A stretch of DNA of 46,234 nucleotides from Lachnospiraceae bacterium (lineage in GTDB: Bacteria > Bacillota > Clostridia > Lachnospirales > Lachnospiraceae), in the NCBI GenBank assembly GCA_024690205.1, contig JAILCX010000026.1, positions 1 to 46,234 on the forward strand. Direction: 5' to 3'. This document shows, in pieces, positions 6,868 through 17,739 of this stretch (position 1 is the stretch's first letter; each line of letters starts with the position of its first letter). The position numbers and the translations under genes were made by a program. The notes below the pieces were generated by a model. That model ran no database searches and was not told where the DNA came from. It was given only the letters and a program-made list of their open reading frames with translations.

Positions 6868-9306
6868 ATGAAGTTTGGTTTTTTTGATGATGCGAACAAA
6901 GAGTACGTCATCACAACACCCAAAACACCCCTGCCCTGGATCAATTACCTCGGCTCAAACGACTTTTTCAGTCTGATTTCCAACACCATGGGCGGTTATT
7001 CCTTCTACAAGGATGCAAAGCTCTTAAGACTTACCCGTTACCGTTACAACGGTGTTCCCGCAGACGTTAACGGCAAATACTTTTACATAAAGGACGGCGA
7101 TACCGTCTGGAATCCCGGCTGGCAGCCCACCAAGACTCCCCTTGATTCCTATGAGTGCCGTCACGGTATAGGATACAGCAAATGGAACTCATCAAAGAAC
7201 GGAGTCAAAGCTTCAGTTCTTGCCTTTGTTCCTACGGATGACACATGTGAGATCAACCAGATCAAGCTTACAAACGACTCTTCATCCGAAAAGAAGCTTA
7301 CTTTATTCTCTTATGTTGAGTGGTGTCTTTGGAACGCTGATGATGATATGAAGAACTTCCAGCGTAACTTCTCGACAGGTGAAGTTGAGATCATCGATTC
7401 AACCATTTACCACAAGACAGAGTACAGAGAAAGACGTAATCACTACGCTATATATTCCGTTAATTCAAAGATCGACGGATTCGATACATCAAGGGATGCT
7501 TTCCTCGGTGCTTACCATGATAACCACGATCCCGAGGTCGTATTTGAAAAGGGCGCATGCACGGGTTCCGTTGCACACGGATGGTCACCTGTTGCAGTTC
7601 ACCAGATCAACATCACCCTTGCTCCCGGCGAGTCAAAGTCCTTCGTATTTGTTCTGGGTTACTGCGAGAATCCCGAAGATCAGAAGTGGGAATCAAAGGG
7701 AATCGTTAACAAGGCTCCCGCAAAGGCTATGCTTTCCAAGTATCAGACAGATGCCGATGTTGAAAAGGCATTTGCAAAGCTTAAGGAATACTGGGATAAC
7801 CTTCTTTCAATCTACACCGTTAAATCTGCTAACGACAAGGTCAACCGTATGGTCAACATCTGGAACCAGTACCAGTGTATGGTTACCTTTAACATGAGCC
7901 GAAGCGCTTCTTACTATGAGTCAGGTATCGGACGCGGAATGGGATTCAGAGATTCCAACCAGGACCTTCTCGGATTCGTTCACCTTATTCCCGAGCGTGC
8001 CAGAGAGCGTATCATCGATATCGCTTCTACACAGTTCCAGAACGGTTCGGCATATCACCAGTACCAGCCTCTTACAAAGAGAGGAAATTCCGACATCGGT
8101 TCGGGATTCAACGATGATCCCCTCTGGCTCATCGCAGGTACATCCGCTTACGTTCGTGAGACAGGTGATACTTCGATCCTCAAGGAAATGGTTCCTTATG
8201 ATAACGACATGAGCGTTGCTACCACACTTATGGAGCACCTCAAGCGCTCATTTGACTTTACTGTTAATAACAAAGGACCTCACGGTCTTCCTCTTATCGG
8301 ACGTGCCGACTGGAACGACTGTCTTAACCTTAACTGCTTCTCAGAGCATCCCGGTGAGTCATTCCAGTGCTTCGGACCTTCTGAAGGACCTGTTGCAGAA
8401 TCTGTATTCATCGCAGGAATGTTCGTTAAGTACGGTGAAGAATATGCACAGCTTGCAGAACTCCTCGGAGACACTGCCGAAGCTGAGCGTGCCCGCAAGG
8501 AAGTTCAGATCATGTACGATACCGTATTAAAAGACGGTTGGGACGGCGACTGGTTCGTTCGTGCATATGATGCATACAGCCACAAGATTGGTTCAAAGGA
8601 ATGCGAAGAAGGAAAGATCTTCATCGAGTCAAACGGCTTCTGCTCACTTGCAGGTATCGGTGTTAAGGAAGGACTTGCCAAGAAGGCACTTGATTCCGTT
8701 AAGGAACACCTTGATTGCGAATACGGTGTAATGATCCTTCAGCCCGCGTATACCGTTTATCATCTCGAGCTTGGTGAGATCACATCTTACCCGCCCGGAT
8801 ACAAAGAGAACGCCGGTATCTTCTGCCACAACAACCCTTGGGTTTCAATAGCAGAGACAGTTATCGGACGCGGTGACAGGGCATTCGAGATCTACAAAAA
8901 GACATGTCCCGCATATACCGAAGAGATCTCCGAGATCCACAAGACAGAGCCCTACGTATACTGCCAGATGGTTGCAGGCGCAGACGCTTACATCCCCGGA
9001 GAAGGAAAGAACTCATGGCTTACCGGTACGGCAGCTTGGACTTTCTGTAACATCTCTCAGTACATCCTTGGCGTATATCCCACACACAAGGGACTTCAGG
9101 TTGATCCCTGTACGCCTCACGGCTTCGGCGACTTCAGCGTTACACGTAAGTTCCGCGGAGCTACATACAATATCGAGGTCAAGAACCCCAACGATGTTGA
9201 AAAGGGTGTTAAGTCCATGACAGTAAACGGACAGAACGTAGAAGGATGCATCATCCCTTACGTAGAAGGACAGAAAGAGTACAACGTAGTTGTGACGATG
9301 GGTTAA
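6868..9306 (+). CDS. Cellobiose phosphorylase, GH94
   Basis: The 812-residue protein has the full length and order of GH94 phosphorylases: N-terminal beta-sandwich (MKFGFFDD, then [14 protein letters not shown]), a helical linker, an alpha6/alpha6 barrel and a C-terminal sheet. The catalytic acid is in [12 protein letters not shown] (the Asp of WND, residue 484). [12 protein letters not shown] and CHNNPW are other barrel motifs of the cellobiose type. It splits cellobiose with phosphate into glucose 1-phosphate and glucose in the cytosol, saving ATP. AAGGAGAG precedes the ATG. It stands alone between its own promoter and a strong terminator. Its codon use (frequent CTT, ATC, AAG) suggests high expression. 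Cellodextrin or chitobiose phosphorylases are alternatives, but the N terminus favours cellobiose. Confidence 0.93.
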   Translation: MKFGFFDDANKEYVITTPKTPLPWINYLGSNDFFSLISNTMGGYSFYKDAKLLRLTRYRYNGVPADVNGKYFYIKDGDTVWNPGWQPTKTPLDSYECRHGIGYSKWNSSKNGVKASVLAFVPTDDTCEINQIKLTNDSSSEKKLTLFSYVEWCLWNADDDMKNFQRNFSTGEVEIIDSTIYHKTEYRERRNHYAIYSVNSKIDGFDTSRDAFLGAYHDNHDPEVVFEKGACTGSVAHGWSPVAVHQINITLAPGESKSFVFVLGYCENPEDQKWESKGIVNKAPAKAMLSKYQTDADVEKAFAKLKEYWDNLLSIYTVKSANDKVNRMVNIWNQYQCMVTFNMSRSASYYESGIGRGMGFRDSNQDLLGFVHLIPERARERIIDIASTQFQNGSAYHQYQPLTKRGNSDIGSGFNDDPLWLIAGTSAYVRETGDTSILKEMVPYDNDMSVATTLMEHLKRSFDFTVNNKGPHGLPLIGRADWNDCLNLNCFSEHPGESFQCFGPSEGPVAESVFIAGMFVKYGEEYAQLAELLGDTAEAERARKEVQIMYDTVLKDGWDGDWFVRAYDAYSHKIGSKECEEGKIFIESNGFCSLAGIGVKEGLAKKALDSVKEHLDCEYGVMILQPAYTVYHLELGEITSYPPGYKENAGIFCHNNPWVSIAETVIGRGDRAFEIYKKTCPAYTEEISEIHKTEPYVYCQMVAGADAYIPGEGKNSWLTGTAAWTFCNISQYILGVYPTHKGLQVDPCTPHGFGDFSVTRKFRGATYNIEVKNPNDVEKGVKSMTVNGQNVEGCIIPYVEGQKEYNVVVTMG

Positions 9307-9331
9307 TTTATTGAACCTTTCGGAAAAAGCA

Positions 9332-9362
9332 AGAGCGGAGTTTTTACTCCGCTCTTTTTTGA
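9332..9362 (+). terminator. Strong rho-independent terminator after cellobiose phosphorylase
   Basis: A perfect 10-bp stem AGAGCGGAGT/ACTCCGCTCT with a TTTT loop is followed by seven T. A-rich sequence before the stem lets it also act on the convergent cardiolipin synthase transcript. Confidence 0.92.
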
Positions 9363-9381
9363 TTTTATTCTTCTTGATCAT

Positions 9382-10932
9382 TTACAAAAGTGGTGCAAAC
9401 AGACGAATAGTTCTACCTATCATCTTCTGATATCGGGGAATATCCTTTTTATAATACTCGGGTGTCACCCTTATACACTTTGTCAGCGTGAACTCAAAAT
9501 CCGATTCCATATTGGCGATCGCCGAATTCTGGTAAAGGTAAACACCGTTTTCAAAATGGTGGTAGAAGCTTCTGTAATCCAGATTAACGGAACCTATTGC
9601 GGCCGTCTTTCCGTCAGCTATCATGCCCTTTGCATGGACAAATCCGGGCGCATATTCATAAATCTCAACACCGGCCTCAAGAAGGTCCTTGTAAAAGGTT
9701 CTTGCCACAAAGAACGGGATCTTTTTATCGGGTATATGCGGAATGATGATCTTTACATCAAGGCCTTTATACGAGGCATATTTGATCGCACTTAAAAACT
9801 CACGGTCCACGATGAAATACGGCGTCATTATATGTATGTAATCGGTCGCCTGATTGATGATATCTTCGTATACGTCCTTACCGGTCTCATACTTTGAGGT
9901 CGGATTGTCTCCGTAAGGGATAACGAATCCGTCGGATTCAAACTTCTCAATAATGTCCTCATCATTCAGATATTTTTCGTAGTCGAATTCCTGCTCTCCG
10001 TAAAGGTTCCAGTTCTGTATGAAAAGCCTCGTCATCGTCATAACGGCACGGCCTTCGATCTTTACTCCTATATCTTTCCAATGTCCGAATTTCGTAATGA
10101 CATTTGCATATTCATCGGCAAGGTTAACACCGCCCGTAAAAGCTATCTTTCCGTCGATCACGAGTATCTTTCTGTGATCGCGGTTGTTCTGCACGGTTGA
10201 AAAGAACGGGATGACCGGGGCAAACATCTTGGCGTTTATCCCCATGCCCTGCAGTTTTTTGGGATACCTGTAAGGCAGCTTAAAAAGCGAGCAGAGGCCG
10301 TCATACATGACCCTTACTTCAACGCCCTCGTCAACCTTCTTTTTCAGGATCTCAAGTATATCTCCCCATACACGGCCTTCAGCTATCACGAAAAATTCTA
10401 TAAAAATGAATTTCTTTGCTTTAAGGAGCTCTTCCTTTATTGCTTCTATTTCATCTTCACCGATGGAATAGTATGTGACCTTCGTGTTGTGATAAGTCGG
10501 ATAACCGCACTTATCGTTCATATAATGTGAAAACCTCTGAAAGTCAGGATTCATCGTTTTTAACGCTTCATCCGTATCTTCCGAGTTCCTTATAAGATGC
10601 CGTGAAACAAGAAGTTCTTCATCAACCTTGTGCTTAAGTCTTACCATTCCCCAGTTGCTTTTGTTAAAAAGATAAAGCAGAATACCCGCGATCGGAAGAA
10701 CGACGATCAAAAAAGCCCATGTCAGCTTAAATTCCGCAGGTTCATCCCTGTTGATGATCGATATAAGCACTATGCCTCCGGCAAAATAAAAGCCAAACTG
10801 CAGGAATTCGAACTTGCTGGCAAGCACGATATTTCCCCATGCGACTGTCGCGATCTGCAAAAGCACGATGAGTACGATGATGAGCGCACGGCTGAATATG
10901 ATCCTTGATAATTTACCTAAAAATTTTCTCAT
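9382..10932 (-). CDS. cls: Cardiolipin synthase (two HKD motifs)
   Basis: The 516-residue protein has two or three N-terminal membrane helices (about residues 13-90) and two phospholipase-D domains. The first HKD motif is HRKILVIDGKIAFTGGVN, the second HAKGMIADGKTAAIGSVN, both complete. It joins phosphatidylglycerol molecules into cardiolipin at the membrane. The ATG at 10932 lies only 6 bases after the leuA terminator and no ribosome site is visible before it. Expression must therefore come from readthrough, a hidden promoter inside the hairpin region, or leaderless initiation. It ends facing the terminator of cellobiose phosphorylase. The enzyme assignment is firm. Confidence 0.93.
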   Translation of the reverse strand: MRKFLGKLSRIIFSRALIIVLIVLLQIATVAWGNIVLASKFEFLQFGFYFAGGIVLISIINRDEPAEFKLTWAFLIVVLPIAGILLYLFNKSNWGMVRLKHKVDEELLVSRHLIRNSEDTDEALKTMNPDFQRFSHYMNDKCGYPTYHNTKVTYYSIGEDEIEAIKEELLKAKKFIFIEFFVIAEGRVWGDILEILKKKVDEGVEVRVMYDGLCSLFKLPYRYPKKLQGMGINAKMFAPVIPFFSTVQNNRDHRKILVIDGKIAFTGGVNLADEYANVITKFGHWKDIGVKIEGRAVMTMTRLFIQNWNLYGEQEFDYEKYLNDEDIIEKFESDGFVIPYGDNPTSKYETGKDVYEDIINQATDYIHIMTPYFIVDREFLSAIKYASYKGLDVKIIIPHIPDKKIPFFVARTFYKDLLEAGVEIYEYAPGFVHAKGMIADGKTAAIGSVNLDYRSFYHHFENGVYLYQNSAIANMESDFEFTLTKCIRVTPEYYKKDIPRYQKMIGRTIRLFAPLL

Positions 10933-10937
10933 ACCAT

Positions 10938-10974
10938 AAAAAAGAGGACACCTTGTCTATGACAAGGTGTCCTT
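10938..10974 (-). terminator. Strong terminator of the leuA operon
   Basis: On the minus strand AGGACACCTTGTC pairs perfectly with GACAAGGTGTCCT around a 3-base loop (ATA), followed by CTTTTTT. The stem is 13 bp. It ends 6 bases before the cls start codon. Confidence 0.92.
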
Positions 10975-10980
10975 TAAAAA

Positions 10981-12645
10981 CTATACAAGAATCTTGTTAA
11001 CGGCCGAAACGAGCGCGGAAACAGATGACTTGATGATATCCTGGTTTATTCCGACACCCCAGTACATCCTGCCGCCATGTTCTATTCCCACATATGAAGC
11101 AGCCTTTGAAGAAGAACCTACCGATACGGCATGCTCTTCATAAACCTTAAGTGTATAGTTAAGGTTAAAGTATTCCTTAAATGCATTTGATACTGAGTCT
11201 AAACGTCCGTTACCTTCGCCTGAGATCCTCTTTTCGGTTCCGTTGTGGTTTATCATAAGTCTCGTGAACATGTTTTCCTCACCCTCGGGAGTAAAGCTTG
11301 ATCCGGTAACATCAAAGTGTGTCCTTATCTTGATGTAATTCTTCTCGAATACCTCAAAGATATCAATGGGAGCAAGCTCAGCATGACGCTCGTCGGAAAC
11401 GCCCTTTATTAGGTAGCCGACTTCTTCTCTCATCTTCTCAGGCAATACGAGGCCATAGTTTTGCTTCAGGATAAATGCTACGCCGCCCTTTCCTGACTGT
11501 GAGTTGATCCGGATAACATCGGATTCGTATTCTCTTCCGATATCTCTTGGATCAAGCGGCAGATAAGGAACCGTCCATCTTCCATCGGACTTCCCTTCCT
11601 CCCACCAAGCCATTCCTTTTGAGATGGCATCCTGGTGTGATCCCGAAAAAGCCGTAAATACAAGGTCTCCTGAATAAGGCGTTCTTTCGTGCACCTTCAT
11701 TCCCGTAAGTTCCTCGTAGGTCTTTCTTATATCCATGATATTTGAAAAATCAAGACCGCTTTCATATCCGTGGGTTACCATGTTCATGGCCAGTGTCACG
11801 ATATCAACGTTTCCTGTTCTCTCTCCGTTTCCGAAGATCGTTCCTTCAACTCTGTCGGCTCCCGCAAGGACACCGAACTCCGCATCGGAAACTCCGGTTC
11901 CTCTATCATTGTGGGGGTGGATCGATATGGTTACTCCGTCTCTGTATTTGAGGTTTTTGTTAAAGTATTCGACCTGACATGCAAATACATGAGGCATAGC
12001 GATCTGAACCGTCGTGGGGATATTGATTATAGCCTTGTTTTCGGCGGTTGGCTTCCAGACATCAAGGACTGCGTTACATACTTCAAGTGCATAGTCAACT
12101 TCCGTTCCCGGGAAACTCTCGGGTGAATATTCAAAAGAGAAGTTTCCTTCCGTCTGACGGGCAAGATCATTTAACATCTTGGCGCCTTCAACGGCTATAT
12201 TTAATATCTCTTCCTTTGACTTTTTAAATACCTGTTCACGCTGCGCAACGGACGTTGAATTGTAAAGGTGGATGATCGCATGAGGCGCTCCTTTTACGGA
12301 TTCAAATGTCTTTTTGATGATGTGTTCTCTTGCCTGCGTAAGAACCTGTACCGTAACATCATCGGGGATCATGTTTCTTTCGATAAGGGCTCTCATGAAC
12401 TGATACTCCGTATCCGAAGCTGCGGGAAATCCTACCTCGATCTCCTTAAACCCTATATCAACAAGCATCTTAAAAAAGACCAGCTTCTGCTCAAGACTCA
12501 TGGGTTCTATTAGGGCCTGGTTACCGTCTCTTAGGTCCACAGAGCACCATACGGGAGCCTTGGTCACCGTATCTTTTTTAACCCAGTCATAGCATTCAAC
12601 CGGCGGCATGAAATACTGTCTGCCGTACTTTTTTGAAACATCCAT
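10981..12645 (-). CDS. leuA: 2-isopropylmalate synthase, type 2 LeuA
   Basis: This first enzyme of leucine synthesis condenses acetyl-CoA with 2-oxoisovalerate. Motifs are [16 protein letters not shown] (metal and substrate site of the yeast-like type 2 family), [14 protein letters not shown] (metal-binding His pair) and a C-terminal LeuA regulatory domain (about residues 430-554) for leucine feedback. I place the start at 12645 because GGAGG lies 8 bases before that ATG; two earlier in-frame ATGs up to 12675 lack a good site. The product is 554 residues. It is the last gene of the long operon that begins with the amino-acid ABC transporter and ends at a 13-bp-stem terminator. No other leu genes are present. 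Confidence 0.95.
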   Translation of the reverse strand: MDVSKKYGRQYFMPPVECYDWVKKDTVTKAPVWCSVDLRDGNQALIEPMSLEQKLVFFKMLVDIGFKEIEVGFPAASDTEYQFMRALIERNMIPDDVTVQVLTQAREHIIKKTFESVKGAPHAIIHLYNSTSVAQREQVFKKSKEEILNIAVEGAKMLNDLARQTEGNFSFEYSPESFPGTEVDYALEVCNAVLDVWKPTAENKAIINIPTTVQIAMPHVFACQVEYFNKNLKYRDGVTISIHPHNDRGTGVSDAEFGVLAGADRVEGTIFGNGERTGNVDIVTLAMNMVTHGYESGLDFSNIMDIRKTYEELTGMKVHERTPYSGDLVFTAFSGSHQDAISKGMAWWEEGKSDGRWTVPYLPLDPRDIGREYESDVIRINSQSGKGGVAFILKQNYGLVLPEKMREEVGYLIKGVSDERHAELAPIDIFEVFEKNYIKIRTHFDVTGSSFTPEGEENMFTRLMINHNGTEKRISGEGNGRLDSVSNAFKEYFNLNYTLKVYEEHAVSVGSSSKAASYVGIEHGGRMYWGVGINQDIIKSSVSALVSAVNKILV

Positions 12646-12695
12646 TTTTATATCCTCCATTTCAGGATCCTTCATCCGGATCCGTTTTCCTTTTC

Positions 12696-13571
12696 CTATG
12701 CGTTCTTAGAAAGCTGCTTTAACTCATCCACCGAAAAATAATAAGCCTTATTGCAGATCTGGCATTTTATCTCTATCTGCCTGCCTTCTTTTATCATGTC
12801 ATCTATCTCGGCTTTACCCAAAGACACGATGGCTTTTTCAACTCTTTGCTTATCGCAGTTACACTTAAAGCAACAGGGGAGCTTGTCAGTTATCTCAAGA
12901 TCAAGATCACCAAGCAGCATTTCAAGCATCTGCTCGGGCGAATTTCCTTCATCAAGGATCGCCGTAACACTTTTTATGTTCTGAACCTTTTCTTCAAGCT
13001 TATCAAGGACTTCATCCGAAACATCGGGCATGAGCTGAATAATAAAGCCTCCTGACTGTTTGACGGTATTGTCCTTGTTCATAAGAACTCCCAATCCGAC
13101 GCTTGAAGGAGTCTGCTCAGAGGTTGCGAAATAGTAGGTAAGGTCTTCTGCTATCTCTCCCGTCTGGAGCTGTACGGTTCCGACATATGGATCCTTTAAT
13201 CCAAGGTCTTTTATTACCCTTAGGTATCCTTCTCCTACTGCTCCGCCGACATCAAACTTTCCAAGTGCATTCGGAGGCAGCATTACCTGCGGTTCCATTG
13301 CGTATCCGTTGACTTCTCCCTTGCTGTTTGATGTGGCAGTCATTCCTTTTAAGGGGCCAACGCCTCTTATCTGAACTGTTATGACGTCAGTGTCACTTTT
13401 TAGCATCGAACCCATCATCAAAGTCCCTGTCATCAATCTGCCAAGAGCAGCCGTAACCGTAGGCGATGTGTCATGACACTTTCTTGCGTATTCTGTTATT
13501 CCTTTGGTAGTAGCCGCAAATGCTCTTATCTGTGCACCTGCTGCCGTTCCTCTTACTATATAATCTTCCAT
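12696..13571 (-). CDS. hslO: Hsp33 redox-regulated chaperone
   Basis: The start at 13571 ([16 protein letters not shown]) gives 291 residues, the normal Hsp33 length. The frame stays open to 13691, but that extension overlaps the upstream methyltransferase and has no Hsp33 similarity. The C-terminal zinc centre is CNC followed by CQIC about 30 residues later, the classic CxC-x(27-32)-CxxC redox switch. Oxidation releases zinc and activates holdase activity against protein aggregation. The ribosome site is weak: AAAGGA lies about 18 bases upstream. It sits between the SAM methyltransferase and leuA in a closely spaced operon. The assignment is firm. Confidence 0.95.
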   Translation of the reverse strand: MEDYIVRGTAAGAQIRAFAATTKGITEYARKCHDTSPTVTAALGRLMTGTLMMGSMLKSDTDVITVQIRGVGPLKGMTATSNSKGEVNGYAMEPQVMLPPNALGKFDVGGAVGEGYLRVIKDLGLKDPYVGTVQLQTGEIAEDLTYYFATSEQTPSSVGLGVLMNKDNTVKQSGGFIIQLMPDVSDEVLDKLEEKVQNIKSVTAILDEGNSPEQMLEMLLGDLDLEITDKLPCCFKCNCDKQRVEKAIVSLGKAEIDDMIKEGRQIEIKCQICNKAYYFSVDELKQLSKNA

Positions 13572-13626
13572 AATTGATCTGTGCGATAGTCCTTTCTGCG
13601 TGCCTCCGGAACAGGCGTCCGCAGAA

Positions 13627-14379
13627 TCACTTCCTGCATACAATAAACACGCGCTCCGAATCCGCCGTCGGTTCCTTGCGAGTCTTTTCATCTATTACCG
13701 TTACGAACCTCAGTCCGCACTTTAGGATAAGATCCTTAAGCTCTTCGATCGTCAGTGCCCTTTGGATATGCGTTTCTTCAAACCTTTTAAAGAGCCCGTC
13801 TTCTTCGTCCGAAACCTTTTTAAAAAATGTTACATCATACTCGTTTATATGGTCTTCCACGCTGTAGTAGTTTTCCCATATAAAACTGCAATCGTCACGG
13901 TTTTCGGCTATCGTCGTATTTCCCATGACGTTTTCATACATGTGTACCGTCTTTATATCGAATATAAAAAGCCCGTCGTTTGATAGGCAGTCTTTTACAT
14001 GCTCAAAAGTAGAAATAAGGTCTTCGTCAAGCACAAGGTAGTTGATGCAGTCACAGATCGAAACAATGCAATCCTGCTTTTCCAAAAGCTCAAGCTCCCT
14101 CATATCCTGATTGACATACAGAATATCAAGTCCCTCTTCATGGCTCTTTTCGGAAGCGACCGAGAGCATATCCTCGGAGTTGTCGACTCCCATGACGTCA
14201 AAGCCTGCCTTTGCAAGCCTCATGGTCATGTTTCCGGTTCCGCATCCGAGATCCAGAACCGTTTTTACGTTTCCACCGTAAGCCTTTATAAGACAGGAAA
14301 GGAGGTCTGCCCAGTCATCATAGGGCACATCCTCCATGAACGTATCATATAAATATGCAAAATCACTGTAACTTTCCAT
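13627..14379 (-). CDS. Class I SAM-dependent methyltransferase
   Basis: The 250-residue protein is a single Rossmann methyltransferase domain. VLDLGCGTGNMTMRLAKAG is motif I for S-adenosylmethionine binding, VMGVDNSEDML is motif II, and IVSICDCINYL is the region of motif IV. No RNA-binding or extra domain is visible, so the substrate may be a small molecule or a protein. Similar genes often precede hslO in Clostridia, which argues for a conserved but unknown role. AGGTCAGGAA precedes the start 21 bases after the upstream stop. Substrate not assignable from sequence. Confidence 0.85.
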   Translation of the reverse strand: MESYSDFAYLYDTFMEDVPYDDWADLLSCLIKAYGGNVKTVLDLGCGTGNMTMRLAKAGFDVMGVDNSEDMLSVASEKSHEEGLDILYVNQDMRELELLEKQDCIVSICDCINYLVLDEDLISTFEHVKDCLSNDGLFIFDIKTVHMYENVMGNTTIAENRDDCSFIWENYYSVEDHINEYDVTFFKKVSDEEDGLFKRFEETHIQRALTIEELKDLILKCGLRFVTVIDEKTRKEPTADSERVFIVCRK

Positions 14380-14400
14380 TTCCTGACCTTTACCCGGAAA

Positions 14401-14940
14401 TTAAGGCGCAACTCCGACCAATGCACCGAATCCGAGTGTGCAAAGAAGTCCGACTATGCAGCCTGCAAGCGCCACGCCGCATATCACGGCAAGTATACTG
14501 TCCTTAAACTTCATATCAAGTATTGAAGCAGCAAGCGTTCCTGTCCATGCACCCGTCCCGGGAAGCGGTATCCCGACAAAGAGCATGAGGGCCACAAACA
14601 GCCCGCGGCCTGCTTTTGACTGAAGCTTTTCTCCTCCCTTGTGTCCTTTTTCAAGACAGAAGGTAAAGAACTTGCCGATCACCTTTTTATCTGCACCCCA
14701 TTCAAGAACCTTCCTTGCAAAAAAGAAGACGATGGGAACAGGTATCATGTTTCCTATCGCGATGACTATGTATCCCATAAGAAGGTTAAACTCGGGATTT
14801 ATACCTTTAAAGATATAAGCCACTGGTATCGCGCCTCTTAACTCGATAAGGGGTATCATCGATACGATAAAGCATGCTATATACTGTGTCAGCGTATTGG
14901 TTGAAAACGCCTGAACTATGCTGTCTATCAATCCACTCAT
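14401..14940 (-). CDS. COG2426-type small export membrane protein
   Basis: The 179-residue integral membrane protein has about five hydrophobic helices. It carries the family signature MIPLIELRGAIPVA near the N terminus and a GIPLPGTGAWTG turn further on, matching the family annotated as putative small multidrug export proteins (PF06695). The transported substrate is not established for the family. Its start overlaps the hisC stop by 4 bases (ATGA), so the two are translated together. No motif ties it directly to histidine synthesis. Confidence 0.85.
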   Translation of the reverse strand: MSGLIDSIVQAFSTNTLTQYIACFIVSMIPLIELRGAIPVAYIFKGINPEFNLLMGYIVIAIGNMIPVPIVFFFARKVLEWGADKKVIGKFFTFCLEKGHKGGEKLQSKAGRGLFVALMLFVGIPLPGTGAWTGTLAASILDMKFKDSILAVICGVALAGCIVGLLCTLGFGALVGVAP

Positions 14941-16010
14941 TTCAAAATCTCCTCCAGTGCTTCGATAAGTTTTTTCATCTCGTCGTCCGTACCGATAGAG
15001 ATCCTAAGGTGGTTATCGATCCTGGGCTTATCCCAATGTCTGACATAGATGTTTTTATCTTTTAAAGCAAGATAGATATCTTTTGCTTTAACTTTTTCAT
15101 GTGATGCAAATACAAAGTTCGCTTTGGAATCTCCAAAATGAAAGCCTAATCTTTTAAGCTCTTTTTTCGTCCATTCCCTTGTTTTGATAAGCATTGCAAC
15201 GGTCTTTTCAAAATACTCGGTATCCCTTACCGCAACGGCTCCTATCTCTATTGAAGGATAGTTCATCGTATAGGAATTGAACGAGAACTTTACATCCTTT
15301 AAATACTTTATCGTCTTGGGATCTGCGAACGCCATTCCAATCCTTAATCCGGCAAGTGCCCTTGATTTTGAAAAAGTCTGAACGACAACGAGATTCTCAT
15401 ACTTATCGATAAGTGGCAGCACGCTTTCCCCGCCGAAATCTATATATGCTTCATCGACGATCACTATGCTGTCGGGATTGTTCTTTATGATATCTTCAAA
15501 GAACTCCGTGCTTTCAAGCTCACCTGTCGGAGCATTGGGGTTAGGGATTATTATCCCTCCGTTTTTACGACCGATGTAGTCTTCCTTTTTTATCCTGAAG
15601 TCATCATCGAGCTTTAGCCGCTCATAAGGGATCCTGAAAAGGTCTCCCCATACATCGTAAAATGAATATGTTATATCAGGAAAAAGAACCGGCTTGTCGG
15701 AATAAAAGTACGTAAGAAAACAAAGAGCAAGCACATCATCCGATCCCACGCCGACAAATATCTTGTCATAATCTATCCCGTAAACATCCGAGATCGCACG
15801 AACAAGGTTATCGGCATCCATGTTGGGATATTTCCTTAACCTGTTGGCAGATGAATCTATCTCATCCTGAGCAAGGTCGTAAATCCTTGTTGCGACCATC
15901 GGAGACGGAGGATAGGGAAATTCGTTGGTATTAAGTTTTATCACGTTTCCTTCGGGCTGCTCACCTGCCACATAAGGAACCACTTTTCTTATATTGTCTT
16001 CAAAACTCAT
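14937..16010 (-). CDS. hisC: Histidinol-phosphate aminotransferase
   Basis: This pyridoxal-phosphate enzyme of fold type I transfers an amino group to imidazole-acetol phosphate in histidine synthesis. The 357-residue length is typical. Motifs include LNTNEFPYPPSP at the N terminus, GSDDVL, NPNAPTGE, IVDEAYIDF and the cofactor lysine in FSKSRALAGLRIGMAF. It overlaps the next gene by 4 bases and the preceding glycosyltransferase gene by 4 bases. No other his gene is present, so a broader amino-acid aminotransferase role is possible, but the sequence fits HisC well. Confidence 0.92.
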   Translation of the reverse strand: MSFEDNIRKVVPYVAGEQPEGNVIKLNTNEFPYPPSPMVATRIYDLAQDEIDSSANRLRKYPNMDADNLVRAISDVYGIDYDKIFVGVGSDDVLALCFLTYFYSDKPVLFPDITYSFYDVWGDLFRIPYERLKLDDDFRIKKEDYIGRKNGGIIIPNPNAPTGELESTEFFEDIIKNNPDSIVIVDEAYIDFGGESVLPLIDKYENLVVVQTFSKSRALAGLRIGMAFADPKTIKYLKDVKFSFNSYTMNYPSIEIGAVAVRDTEYFEKTVAMLIKTREWTKKELKRLGFHFGDSKANFVFASHEKVKAKDIYLALKDKNIYVRHWDKPRIDNHLRISIGTDDEMKKLIEALEEILK

Positions 16011-17014
16011 GCTTCATTAAGCAGTTTTTCGTATTCGAGGGCCTGCTCTTTTAATCCCATGTTGTTATATACATCGATAAGTCCCTGAAGAGGATATTCT
16101 TTCTGATACTTGATATTAAGGACGCTCGTGCATTCAAAGGCTGCATTGTAATACCAGATCGCGGCTTCCTTATAATCCCTTTGATCTTCGTAATAAGATC
16201 CCATGAGGAAGCAGATCTCACTGCAGGATTCCATTGCCACATCCTTTATCGCATACCTGTACATCTTAAGAAAATCTTTTCTCCAGTATGCTGCTTTAAC
16301 TACTATGCAAAGTGCGGTCTTTAATCTGTCAAGATCGGTTTCATCATCATCCGCAACCGCTGTAAAGTAATCCTCGGCCTTTGCAAAATCGTCTTTTTCA
16401 CCCGATACAAAAAGCTCTCTGGCGTAAAAATCAAAAAGCCTCGGTGATAGCTTTTCCCCTTTGCTTATCATATCTTCAAAGATTCCGTAATCCCTCGTGG
16501 CATGATTATGCAAAGGCTTATGTGTTATCTCTATCTCGGAATCAAAGACAAGCGGCTCGGTCCTTACCGTTTCATGTACACGCTCTATCCAGGTAAAGTT
16601 CCTTACCCTTTTAAAGAGTTTCGGGCGAAGCTCTTTGTCAAAGTTATAGACACTCCCGTTTTCGAGCTGGTTTGCGTAATACATTTGTACTATTTCAACC
16701 TCGGGATCGAGTGTCTCTTTTAACGCTTTAAATCTTTCCCTGTTTGTTTCATCAAGGATCTCATCTGCATCCGCAGAATATATGTAGTCACAGCTGCAAA
16801 GGGAAAATGCATGATTTCTGGCCGCACTGAAGTCTCCGACCCATTCAAAATCATATACTTTGTCGGTATAAAGTGATGCGATCTTTTTTGTCTCATCAGT
16901 AGAACCCGTATCGACTATAACTATCTCGTCCACCAGATCCGATACGGAATCGAGGCATCTTGAAAGCACCTGCGATTCATTTTTTACAATCATGCATAAT
17001 GAGATCGTTATCAT
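16007..17014 (-). CDS. Family 2 glycosyltransferase with TPR-like C terminus
   Basis: Residues 1-110 are a GT2 domain: [10 protein letters not shown] nucleotide-binding start, [12 protein letters not shown] and the metal-binding SADADE. The C-terminal half (about 190-335) consists of helix pairs resembling tetratricopeptide repeats ([20 protein letters not shown]). This architecture occurs in cytosolic transferases acting on proteins or peptides, including SunS-like enzymes. It overlaps the ABC ATPase and hisC genes by 4 bases each, so it is fixed inside an amino-acid operon, an odd place for a glycosyltransferase. Sugar donor and acceptor are unknown. Confidence 0.88.
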   Translation of the reverse strand: MITISLCMIVKNESQVLSRCLDSVSDLVDEIVIVDTGSTDETKKIASLYTDKVYDFEWVGDFSAARNHAFSLCSCDYIYSADADEILDETNRERFKALKETLDPEVEIVQMYYANQLENGSVYNFDKELRPKLFKRVRNFTWIERVHETVRTEPLVFDSEIEITHKPLHNHATRDYGIFEDMISKGEKLSPRLFDFYARELFVSGEKDDFAKAEDYFTAVADDDETDLDRLKTALCIVVKAAYWRKDFLKMYRYAIKDVAMESCSEICFLMGSYYEDQRDYKEAAIWYYNAAFECTSVLNIKYQKEYPLQGLIDVYNNMGLKEQALEYEKLLNEA

Positions 17015-17739
17015 AATACCTTTGATAAAAAGTCTTTAAGACGCGGTGATCGCGGATTGCCGAAGAATTCCCGCGGAGTGTTCTCCTCCATGATGTTTCC
17101 CTCGTCCATGAAGAGCACCTTCGTTCCGACTTCCCTTGCAAATCCCATCTCATGCGTAACGACTACCATCGTCATTCCGCCCTGGGCAAGCTCCTTCATA
17201 ACTTCAAGAACTTCACCGACCATTTCGGGATCGAGCGCAGATGTCGGCTCATCAAAGAGCATGACCTCCGGATTCATGGCAAGTGCCCGGACTATCGCGA
17301 TCCTTTGCTTTTGTCCGCCCGATAAGGAAACAGGATAAGCATCTGCCTTATCTTTAAGGTCAACCCTCTCAAGAAGAGAATACGCCTTTTCCCTGGCTTC
17401 GTCCTTGCTCATGAGCTTAAGCTTTACGGGTGCCAGAGTGATGTTATCAAGTATCGTCAGATTGTTAAAAAGGTTAAAGTGCTGGAACACCATTCCCATC
17501 CTCTGACGAACGAGGTTTAAGTTAACATTGGGCGCGGTAATGAGTTCACCGTCCAGATATATCTCACCGCTTGTCGGTTTCTCAAGCAGGTTAAGACATC
17601 TTAAAAATGTCGATTTGCCCGATCCCGAAGGTCCTACGATAACTATCTTTTCGCCCTTTGAAATATGATAATTGACACCTTTCAATACCTGGTTGTCACC
17701 GTCTTCGAAGGTCTTACATAAGTTTTTAACGTCTATCAC
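17011..17739 (-). CDS. Polar amino-acid ABC transporter ATPase
   Basis: The 242-residue GlnQ/HisP-type ATPase has GPSGSGKST (Walker A), [10 protein letters not shown] (Q-loop), LSGGQKQR (signature), [13 protein letters not shown] (Walker B) and the VVVTHEM switch His. I choose a GTG start at 17739 because AAAGGAGG lies about 10 bases upstream and family members begin at this point (IDVKNL); the ATG ten codons earlier lies deep inside the permease gene. It overlaps the permease stop by 14 bases and the glycosyltransferase start by 4. It energises amino-acid import with the two genes before it. Confidence 0.94.
   Translation of the reverse strand: MIDVKNLCKTFEDGDNQVLKGVNYHISKGEKIVIVGPSGSGKSTFLRCLNLLEKPTSGEIYLDGELITAPNVNLNLVRQRMGMVFQHFNLFNNLTILDNITLAPVKLKLMSKDEAREKAYSLLERVDLKDKADAYPVSLSGGQKQRIAIVRALAMNPEVMLFDEPTSALDPEMVGEVLEVMKELAQGGMTMVVVTHEMGFAREVGTKVLFMDEGNIMEENTPREFFGNPRSPRLKDFLSKVL

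Noticed and set aside
7379-8530. Several open frames of 98-172 codons on both strands inside cellobiose phosphorylase
   Set aside because: They are out-of-frame shadows of a strongly biased coding sequence, with low-complexity Ser/Thr/Leu translations and no ribosome sites.
12646-12695. Leucine attenuator or T-box before leuA
   Set aside because: Only 50 bases separate hslO and the chosen leuA start, with no Leu-rich leader peptide and no T-box consensus.
12696-13691. Longer Hsp33 frame starting at 13691
   Set aside because: The extra 40 residues are Arg/Ser-rich, unlike Hsp33, and overlap the upstream methyltransferase gene by 65 bases; the start at 13571 gives the family length.
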